DNA from: Chloroflexota bacterium
GTDB taxonomy: Bacteria; Chloroflexota; Anaerolineae; Aggregatilineales; Aggregatilineaceae
NCBI GenBank assembly: GCA_016234525.1
Contig: JACRBK010000439.1
Span: 1-14,499, forward strand
DNA: 14,499 bases
Direction: 5' to 3'
Part shown: in pieces, positions 6,389 to 11,249 of the stretch
How the letters are laid out: each line of letters opens with the position of its first letter
How positions within the stretch are numbered: the stretch's first letter is position 1
The notes under the pieces: model-generated
The model's input: only the letters and a program-made list of their open reading frames with translations
Database searches by the model: none
Told to the model about the DNA's origin: nothing
Made by a program: the position numbers and the translations under genes

Positions 6389-7594
6389 ATGAAAAACCAA
6401 CCCGCCAACCCGATCCTATGGATCACCGCGCTCACCGCCGCCCTATTATATAGTGTGCAAACGGCTCTGGCGGACAGCGATCTGCTGACGGTGCGATATG
6501 TGATCAACATTCTGATTTTGGGCGGCGTGCTGCTGATCGTGATGCGGCGGACGCGGCGCGGCTGGCGGGCGATCAATGGTCCTGCGCCGGACCCGATCAG
6601 CCTGATTCTGGCGGGCGGGGCGATGTTGTGTCTGTGGGCGGCGGCGTGGTGGATCATGTCGGTGGCGGATCGCGGCTTAACCGAAGTGTCCGGGCCGCAT
6701 CCTACGCCGCGCCTGCTCAGCGAACTCTCGGATTCACTGCTGGGGATCGATCTGCAATCCACAGTCTATGAATTACAGATTGTGGCGGCGGTAGTGCTGG
6801 TCCCGCTGATCCAGGCGGCGTTATTATGGGGGCTGCTGTTCCCCGAATTGCTGCGCCGGGCGAGAATCTCTGATAAAAAACTGGGCGCAGCAAGCAGCGC
6901 CCCTACAGTTTCCGCGCCGATGGATGACACCCCCTCTCCAACTTTGTTGGAGAGGGGATCAAGGGGTGAGGCTGATTTGGCTTCATCGATCACAGAAGAG
7001 CTGGGCGCCGCAAGCAGCGCCCCTACAGACTCCCCGTTGGATTCAAGAGGTGAGGCTCGCGTTGTCTGGCTCGCCGGACTCATCGCCGGGATCGTGCTGG
7101 CGCTCACAGCGGTGCAAAATGTGACGGTAGGGTATCCGCTGGCGCTGGCCCCAATCGAGTTTCGTTTTGTGCCGATTCTGAGCGTATCGCCCGAACTCCC
7201 CTGGGGATTGGTTGCGCTGGTCGGATACAGTGTGGTGGGTGTGATTGCGGCGTGGGCGGTTTATTTCAGCCGGTCTCCCTGGGCAGGGTTTGTCGTCCAG
7301 GCGACGTTTGCTTATACCAGTTTTGCCCTGCGCGACAACCTGACCCGCGAATTTGCCGGGAAAGACCTGCTGGACGTCGCATGGCTGACGCTGGTGATCT
7401 TGGGCATGTTAGGCGCGGTGATTCTCTTGCAGGCGATCCGTTTCCGCACCGGAGCGTCCGCCCAACCTTCTCCCCTTTATGCGGTGGAGAAGGGGCAGGG
7501 GGGTGAGGCTCAGCGGCTAGATCAGGCGATCATGTGGCTCGTACTGCTGGCGGCTGTCGTGATCATGGCGGTGGTGGATTTCAGCGCGCGTTGA
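6389..7594 (+). CDS. Polytopic membrane protein, possibly a degenerate CPBP-family relative, carrying in-frame repeat insertions
   Basis: 401 residues from an ATG at 6389. The frame is open further upstream, but that part lies in the repeat at 6258-6357. GGAG lies about 12 nt upstream, a weak ribosome site. Hydrophobic segments lie at about 9-27, 36-52, 69-91, 129-151, 225-245, 271-294, 329-350 and 379-396. The segment VLVPLIQAALLWGLLFPELL (136-155) resembles the first motif of CPBP intramembrane proteases (EExxxR in a PxxEELLFRGLLF context), but the glutamate pair and arginine are replaced (Q-A and W), so protease activity is unlikely if it belongs there. The loop at 152-224 (LGAASSAPT twice, TPSPTLLERGSRGEA) and that at 351-378 (PSPLYAVEKGQGGEA) are translations of palindromic repeats. 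The gene is divergent from the signalling cluster. Function unknown; it could be any multi-pass membrane protein. Confidence 0.8.
   Translation: MKNQPANPILWITALTAALLYSVQTALADSDLLTVRYVINILILGGVLLIVMRRTRRGWRAINGPAPDPISLILAGGAMLCLWAAAWWIMSVADRGLTEVSGPHPTPRLLSELSDSLLGIDLQSTVYELQIVAAVVLVPLIQAALLWGLLFPELLRRARISDKKLGAASSAPTVSAPMDDTPSPTLLERGSRGEADLASSITEELGAASSAPTDSPLDSRGEARVVWLAGLIAGIVLALTAVQNVTVGYPLALAPIEFRFVPILSVSPELPWGLVALVGYSVVGVIAAWAVYFSRSPWAGFVVQATFAYTSFALRDNLTREFAGKDLLDVAWLTLVILGMLGAVILLQAIRFRTGASAQPSPLYAVEKGQGGEAQRLDQAIMWLVLLAAVVIMAVVDFSAR
6881..6908. repeat. Short hairpin repeat, copy 1 (inside the membrane-protein gene)
   Basis: The core GGGCGCAGCAAGCAGCGCCC folds as GGGCGC/GCGCCC closing an inner GC/GC pair; it is followed by CTACAG. 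A 27/28-base match recurs at 7001-7028. Both copies are read in the same frame as LGAASSAPT. Confidence 0.8.
6931..6973. repeat. Palindromic repeat element, half copy within coding sequence
   Basis: A perfect 12-bp stem CCCCTCTCCAAC (6931-6942) pairs with GTTGGAGAGGGG (6946-6957) across a TTT loop. It is followed by GGGGTGAGGCT, the right end of the family. The left end (AGCCTCACCCC) is missing. It is read in frame as PSPTLLERGSRGEA. Confidence 0.85.
7001..7055. repeat. Second copy of short hairpin repeat plus decayed half element
   Basis: 7001-7028 repeats 6881-6908 with one change (GGGCGCCGCAAGCAGCGCCC). It is followed by CTCCCCGTTGGATTCAAG and AGGTGAGGCT, which looks like the half element at 6931-6973 after loss of most of the hairpin. 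The whole stretch 6881-7055 thus reads as a duplicated unit of short hairpin plus half element. Confidence 0.65.
7466..7510. repeat. Palindromic repeat element, diverged half copy within coding sequence
   Basis: CCTTCTCC (7466-7473) pairs with GGAGAAGG (7486-7493), followed by GGGGGGTGAGGCT, the family's right end. It is read in frame as PSPLYAVEKGQGGEA in the loop before the last membrane segment. Confidence 0.75.
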
Positions 7595-7661
7595 TCCTGG
7601 ATATGTTCAAATTCATCGAATCCGTTCTGAACCAATCGGGGTATTATCTCTGAATGATGCC

Positions 7662-7734
7662 GGGCGTTGCAGATACCGCGCCCCTAGAATCCGATCATGT
7701 TTTTTCTGAAGGCTGAAAGCTGATTGCTGACAGC
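7662..7734. repeat. Intergenic repeat-like sequences upstream of paaK
   Basis: 7662-7683 has GGGCG and CGCCC arms followed by CCTAG, resembling a degenerate version of the short hairpin repeat at 6881. 7705-7734 is a run of related units, GCTGAAAGCTGATTGCTGAC, reading roughly as GCTGA repeats. The 7595-7760 gap otherwise shows no gene and no convincing promoter; GAGAGGAGAG at 7741-7750 is the ribosome site of the next gene. Confidence 0.45.
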
Positions 7735-7760
7735 TCCTATGAGAGGAGAGCGCCACGCTT

Positions 7761-9095
7761 ATGTGTGCTGAACTTTGGAACGATACTTTCGGCAAGTTTC
7801 ACCCGGCCAGCGCCCCGGACTATCTGCCGGTTCCGCAGCTTCGCCTGTTGCAGCTTCAACGGCTGCAAGCGGTGGTGCTGCGCGCCTATGATTATGTCGA
7901 ACTGTTTCGAGAACGTATGGGTCAGATCGGTCTGCTGCCCCGCGATCTTGAGACGTTAGGCGATCTGCGCCTGCTGCCCTTTACTGTCAAAAATGATCTG
8001 CGCGACACGTATCCGTTTGGACTGTTCGCCAGCCCGATGCAAGAGATTGTCCGGCTGCACGCTTCATCCGGCACCACTGGGCGGCCTATTGTCGTCGCCT
8101 ATACGCGCGAAGATGTCGAAGTTTGGACGAGCGCGATGGTACGTACCTTTGCCGCTGCGGGGCTGCACCAGGGGGATATTGTGCAGAATGCGTATGGTTA
8201 CGGGCTGTTTACCGGGGGATTAGGAGCACATTACGGCGCAGAAGCGCTGGGCGCAACCGTGATCCCGATCTCCGGCGGCAACGCGGATCGCCAGATCATG
8301 CTGATGAAGGATTTCGGCTCCACCGCGATCTGCTGCACCCCGTCCTATTTTATTCACTTGATCGAGCGCGCCGGGGAAATGGGCATCGATATGAAAGACC
8401 TGCCGCTGCGCGTGGGCGTGTTTGGCGCAGAACCCTGGAGCGAATCCATGCGCCAGTATATTCAGGCGAACAGCGGAGTCGAGGCATTCGACATCTACGG
8501 CCTGTCGGAGATCACCGGGCCGGGCGTGGGCGCCGAATGTACTGAACACGATGGCCTGCATATTTTCGAGGATCACTTTTATCCCGAAATCATTGATCCC
8601 GAAACGGGCGAGGTGTTGGCCGATGGTCAAGAAGGCGAACTTGTGCTGACCACGCTCAGCAAAAAAGCTATGCCGCTGATTCGCTACCGCACCCGCGACA
8701 TTACCCGGTTATATACAGAGGTTTGCCCGTGTGGGCGTACCGTGCGGCGGATTGCGCGTATCGGGCGGCGCAGCGATGATATGTTCATCATCCGGGGAAT
8801 CAATGTCTTCCCATCGCAGGTCGAAAACGCGCTGTTACAAATGGGCGGCACGCTGCCCCATTATCAGATTGTGCTCACTCGCGACAAAGGGTTGGATGAA
8901 ATGGAAGTGCAGGTCGAGGTCACACCCGAAATTTTCAGCGATTCGGTGAGTGTGATGGAAAGCCTGAATGAGCGTGTCATCAACGTTTTGGAGCAAACCT
9001 TGAACCTGCGTGTCGGTGTGCGGTTGGTGGCTCCTCATACCATCCAGCGCAGCGAAGGCAAAGCGAAGCGCGTGATCGATGAGCGGAAAATCTAG
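7761..9095 (+). CDS. paaK: Phenylacetate-CoA ligase family (AMP-forming aryl-CoA ligase)
   Basis: 444 residues, the usual length for PaaK. It is an adenylate-forming enzyme that activates an aryl acid (phenylacetate in characterised members) with ATP and CoA. Visible motifs are the P-loop-like SSGTTGRP (102-109), an aromatic YGYGLFTGG stretch (about 145-153), YGLSE (246-250), YRTRD (309-313), the hinge region GRRSDDM (335-341) followed by IIRGINVFPSQVE, and a C-terminal EGKAKRVID with the catalytic-type lysine region. The ATG at 7761 follows GGAG by about 12 nt. The next gene encodes a double ACT protein; PaaK-like ligases with an adjacent ACT gene are a recurring arrangement, often tied to aryl-acid or amino-acid fermentation. 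No other phenylacetate pathway gene (paaA-E, paaG) is nearby. The true substrate could be indoleacetate or another arylacetate. Confidence 0.92.
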   Translation: MCAELWNDTFGKFHPASAPDYLPVPQLRLLQLQRLQAVVLRAYDYVELFRERMGQIGLLPRDLETLGDLRLLPFTVKNDLRDTYPFGLFASPMQEIVRLHASSGTTGRPIVVAYTREDVEVWTSAMVRTFAAAGLHQGDIVQNAYGYGLFTGGLGAHYGAEALGATVIPISGGNADRQIMLMKDFGSTAICCTPSYFIHLIERAGEMGIDMKDLPLRVGVFGAEPWSESMRQYIQANSGVEAFDIYGLSEITGPGVGAECTEHDGLHIFEDHFYPEIIDPETGEVLADGQEGELVLTTLSKKAMPLIRYRTRDITRLYTEVCPCGRTVRRIARIGRRSDDMFIIRGINVFPSQVENALLQMGGTLPHYQIVLTRDKGLDEMEVQVEVTPEIFSDSVSVMESLNERVINVLEQTLNLRVGVRLVAPHTIQRSEGKAKRVIDERKI

Positions 9096-9100
9096 GGATA

Positions 9101-9168
9101 GTTGTTAGTTTTTAGTGATTAGTTTTCAGTACGTGCGCATCTGCTGCCTTTCACTAAGAACTAACAAC
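9101..9168. repeat. Long-armed inverted repeat downstream of paaK
   Basis: GTTGTTAGTTTTTAGTGA (9101-9118) is matched 17 of 18 by the complement of TCACTAAGAACTAACAAC (9151-9168), with a 32-nt loop. The arm motif TTAGTTTTTAGT recurs inverted at about 9204-9215 and, in related form, twice near 5802-5825. It begins 5 nt after the paaK stop. It could act as an mRNA-end structure, but lacks a terminal T-run. Confidence 0.7.
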
Positions 9169-9171
9169 CTC

Positions 9172-9202
9172 CCGATTTTTGCCTTACTCCGATTTTTGCC
9201 TT
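9172..9202. repeat. Direct repeat, two 14-bp copies
   Basis: CCGATTTTTGCCTT occurs at 9172-9185 and again at 9189-9202, a 17-bp period. It lies between the inverted repeat and the ACT gene. No function is evident. Confidence 0.7.
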
Positions 9203-9245
9203 TACTAAAAACTAATAACCTGTATTTTTGAGGAGGTTCTTGACC

Positions 9246-9686
9246 ATGAAATTACACCAGCTTTCGGTTTTTTTAGAGAATAAACCGGGCCAGCTTAAGG
9301 CCGTCTGCCAGACTTTAGCGGATGCCCACCTGAATATTCTCACCATGACGCTGGCTGACGCCAAAGAATTCGGAATCGTGCGCCTGATTCTGCATGATTG
9401 GGAGCGCGCCCGGTCTGTGTTGGAGACGGCGGGTTTTGTCGCCAATATCACCGAGGTGCTGGCGCTCGAAGTGCCAGATCGTCCCGGCGGGTTGGCCGAT
9501 GTGCTGGCAGCGGTGGAGGAACTCGGCCTGAATGTCGAATATATCTATGCCTTCACCTTTGGGCGCAGCGATAAGGCCGTGATCATCTTCCGATTTAATG
9601 ATCCCGATGCGGCGCTGGAAGGTCTTAAGAGCAGGGGCGTAAACGTGATCGGCGGTATTGAACTGCTCGCCCGCGCTGAGAAGTAG
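9246..9686 (+). CDS. Tandem ACT-domain protein
   Basis: 146 residues from an ATG at 9246, placed 9 nt after a perfect AGGAGG (9231-9236); this rules out the upstream TTG in the same frame. Two ACT domains are visible. The first is about 4-70 (LHQLSVFLENKPGQLKAVCQ, then NILTMTLADAKEFGIVRLIL). The second is about 73-142 (ALEVPDRPGGLADVLAAVEE, then NVEYIYAFTFGRSDKAVIIF). Each begins with the ligand-site pattern (E/D)xxPGxL seen in amino-acid-binding ACT modules. There is no catalytic domain, so it is probably a stand-alone regulatory sensor. It follows paaK on the same strand after 150 bp containing repeats; joint function is suggested by the recurring paaK-ACT arrangement, but co-transcription is not shown. 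Confidence 0.9.
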   Translation: MKLHQLSVFLENKPGQLKAVCQTLADAHLNILTMTLADAKEFGIVRLILHDWERARSVLETAGFVANITEVLALEVPDRPGGLADVLAAVEELGLNVEYIYAFTFGRSDKAVIIFRFNDPDAALEGLKSRGVNVIGGIELLARAEK

Positions 9687-9743
9687 AGGGTTTCAACGAA
9701 AATTTGCCCGGCTGCGTCTCTACACAAACCCGGTGGGCGGCGC

Positions 9744-9785
9744 CCCCCTCTCCAACACGGTTGGAGAGGGGGTAGGGGGTGAGGC
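9744..9785. repeat. Palindromic repeat element, half copy between ACT gene and rpsF
   Basis: A perfect 13-bp stem CCCCCTCTCCAAC (9744-9756) pairs with GTTGGAGAGGGGG (9760-9772) across ACG, followed by GGGGGTGAGGC. The left end is missing, as in the copy at 6931-6973. Confidence 0.85.
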
Positions 9786-9793
9786 CGCTCTTA

Positions 9794-9816
9794 GCTTTCG
9801 GCTGATCGCTGAAAGC
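9794..9816. repeat. Small hairpin, possible mRNA end of the ACT gene
   Basis: GCTTTCGGC (9794-9802) pairs with GCTGAAAGC (9808-9816), with one G-T pair and a TGATC loop. The sequence resembles the GCTGAAAGCTGA units at 7705-7734. No T-tract follows, so a terminator role is doubtful. Confidence 0.4.
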
Positions 9817-9835
9817 GGTATAACCAACTCCAACC

Positions 9836-9864
9836 TTGTCAAATGGGCAGACCTGCGGTACTAT
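9836..9864 (+). promoter_or_regulatory. Sigma70-type promoter for rpsF-ssb-rpsR
   Basis: TTGTCA (9836-9841) and TACTAT (9859-9864), 5/6 matches to each consensus box, with an ideal 17-nt spacer. Transcription would start near 9871, giving a leader of about 112 nt before rpsF. Confidence 0.7.
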
Positions 9865-9920
9865 GATCTCCGCTTAAGCGCCCGCAAACTCACTCTTACT
9901 TCACGTCGGGCCGCTTTCCG

Positions 9921-9953
9921 CCTCTCTGTCTTGCACCCGGCAGATGAGAGAGG
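9921..9953 (+). promoter_or_regulatory. Candidate S6:S18-type autoregulatory leader hairpin
   Basis: In the rpsF 5' leader, CCTCTCT (9921-9927) pairs with AGAGAGG (9947-9953). After an internal loop, TTGC (9931-9934) pairs with GCAG (9940-9943) around an ACCCG loop containing CCG. Many bacteria have an rpsF leader structure with a conserved CCG that binds the S6:S18 complex and represses the operon. Position and CCG fit, but I could not check this against the family consensus. Confidence 0.4.
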
Positions 9954-9983
9954 TAAACCCAGGGAAAGGAGAATTTTTCATTC

Positions 9984-10274
9984 ATGAACCGTCCATACGA
10001 GTTGGGATTCATTATCCCTAGCAATGTCCCGGAAACCGAGACGAAAACTGTCATCGGGGTGGTCCAGGCTTTGATCGAACAGATGGGTGGCAAGGTCAAC
10101 AATGTTGATTTTTGGGGCCGCCGCCGCCTGGCCTATCCGATCAAGGACTTCCGCGAGGGATATTATGTTTTCCTTCAAATGGAATTTCCGCCCATCCAGG
10201 TCAACGAGTTGGAACGTACACTCCGCCTCAATGATCAGGTGCTCCGGCATCTCGTCGTGCGTCTAGACGAGTAA
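9984..10274 (+). CDS. rpsF: Small ribosomal subunit protein bS6
   Basis: 96 residues, typical for bS6. It starts MNRPYELGFIIPSNVPE, has the family region GGKVNNVDFWGRRRLAYPIK (about 36-55) followed by GYYVFLQMEF, and ends in the LRLNDQVLRHLVVRLDE strand. bS6 binds helix 22 of 16S rRNA on the platform of the 30S subunit as a heterodimer with bS18. AAAGGAG is centred about 14 nt upstream of the ATG. It heads the conserved order rpsF-ssb-rpsR; the usual rplI (L9) is absent downstream. No glutamate-rich C-terminal tail is present. Confidence 0.97.
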   Translation: MNRPYELGFIIPSNVPETETKTVIGVVQALIEQMGGKVNNVDFWGRRRLAYPIKDFREGYYVFLQMEFPPIQVNELERTLRLNDQVLRHLVVRLDE

Positions 10275-10366
10275 GCTTTTTCTAAACGTGAACCGTATCA
10301 AGTGTCAGGCGAACCGTGTAACGATCCAGGTGTAGTGGTCGAACCGGCAGAGGAGCGCAGCGCGCG

Positions 10367-10765
10367 ATGGCCCGAGGGTTGAACAAAGTTATGATTATCG
10401 GCATGTTGGGGCGCGATCCCGAACTGCGATACACCCCAAGCGGGCGGCCCGTGGCCAGTTTTAGCGTGGCGACCAGCCGCACCTGGACCTCATCTGACGG
10501 CGAGCGGCGTGAAGAGACGGAATGGTTTAACGTGGTGGCCTGGGGCAACCTGGCCGAAATCTGCAAAACGCACCTCACAAAGGGGCAGCAGGTTTATGTC
10601 GAAGGCCGCTTGCAAACGCGCGGCTGGGAAGACGAAAACGGAACCCGCCATTACCGTACCGAACTGGTAGCGAATGAGATGATCCTGTTAGGGGATCGTC
10701 ACCCTGGCCCGGATTTTCACGACGCTGACACTTCCAATGATGATAAAGATAGTTTCCCATTCTAA
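10367..10765 (+). CDS. ssb: Single-stranded DNA-binding protein
   Basis: 132 residues. The OB-fold region is easily recognised: LNKVMIIGMLGRDPELRYTP (5-24), SFSVATSRTW, ETEWFNVVAWGNLAEIC (about 51-67), GQQVYVEGRLQTRGWED and MILLGDR. The C-terminal tail is short and acidic and ends DSFPF, matching the protein-docking tip (usually DDDIPF) that recruits repair and replication partners. The linker between fold and tip is only about 20 residues, shorter than in E. coli SSB. AGGAG lies 11 nt upstream of the ATG. It lies 92 bp after rpsF and 20 bp before rpsR. Confidence 0.97.
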   Translation: MARGLNKVMIIGMLGRDPELRYTPSGRPVASFSVATSRTWTSSDGERREETEWFNVVAWGNLAEICKTHLTKGQQVYVEGRLQTRGWEDENGTRHYRTELVANEMILLGDRHPGPDFHDADTSNDDKDSFPF

Positions 10766-10785
10766 GGACCTAAGGAGAATCACAG

Positions 10786-11106
10786 GTGGGCAAGCGAAAT
10801 AACCTGTACGATGACGATCTCAATGACGAGATGGATGATGAGATGGATTCTGGCCCCGGTGAGCGGGGCGGCGGGCGTGGACGTGGATCGCGCCGCAAAG
10901 AAGATTACTTCAAGCTGAGCAAGACTGTTCCGAACTACAAAGATGTGGACGTGCTGCGCCGTTTTATGACCGAACGGGCCAAAATCCGCCCGCGCCGTCA
11001 AACTGGCCTTAGCTCGAAGCATCAGCGTTTGTTGGCCCGTCAGATTAAACGCGCCCGTCATTTGGCGCTGCTGGGCTTCACTGACGAGCATAATCGCGGT
11101 CAGTGA
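10786..11106 (+). CDS. rpsR: Small ribosomal subunit protein bS18 with acidic N-terminal extension
   Basis: 106 residues from a GTG at 10786, 8 nt after AAGGAG. The C-terminal two thirds is standard bS18: RKEDYFKLSKTVPNYKDVDV, then LRRFMTERAKIRPRRQTG and HQRLLARQIKRARHLALLGF. Ordinary bS18 proteins are about 75-80 residues. Here the first 35 residues are extra: an Asp/Glu-rich stretch (LYDDDLNDEMDDEMD) followed by a Gly/Arg-rich linker. The good ribosome site supports the long form, and no internal ATG with a clear Shine-Dalgarno competes. It is the last gene of the operon and partners bS6 on the 30S platform. Confidence 0.96.
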   Translation: MGKRNNLYDDDLNDEMDDEMDSGPGERGGGRGRGSRRKEDYFKLSKTVPNYKDVDVLRRFMTERAKIRPRRQTGLSSKHQRLLARQIKRARHLALLGFTDEHNRGQ

Positions 11107-11112
11107 AAGATC

Positions 11113-11136
11113 GGCCTGCCTGGTGATGGGCAGGCC
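11113..11136 (+). terminator. Hairpin after rpsR, possible terminator without T-tract
   Basis: GGCCTGCC (11113-11120) and GGCAGGCC (11129-11136) form a perfect 8-bp stem with an 8-nt loop, starting 7 nt after the rpsR stop. ATGATGG follows rather than T residues, so it may instead protect the mRNA 3' end. Confidence 0.45.
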
Positions 11137-11154
11137 ATGATGGCGTTCAGCATC

Positions 11155-11194
11155 CGGCCTGGCTGCCTGCGGCTTTCTGTCGTGCGCCAGGCCG
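11155..11194 (+). terminator. Second GC-rich hairpin after rpsR
   Basis: CGGCCTGGC (11155-11163) pairs perfectly with GCCAGGCCG (11186-11194) around a 22-nt loop. Its arms resemble those of the preceding hairpin (GGCCTG/CAGGCC). There is no T-tract; TTCTATG follows. Confidence 0.4.
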
Positions 11195-11249
11195 TTCTAT
11201 GAAATCACACCTTTTAGATTGGGATGTGGCGTCTTCGTAGGAGACTCTT

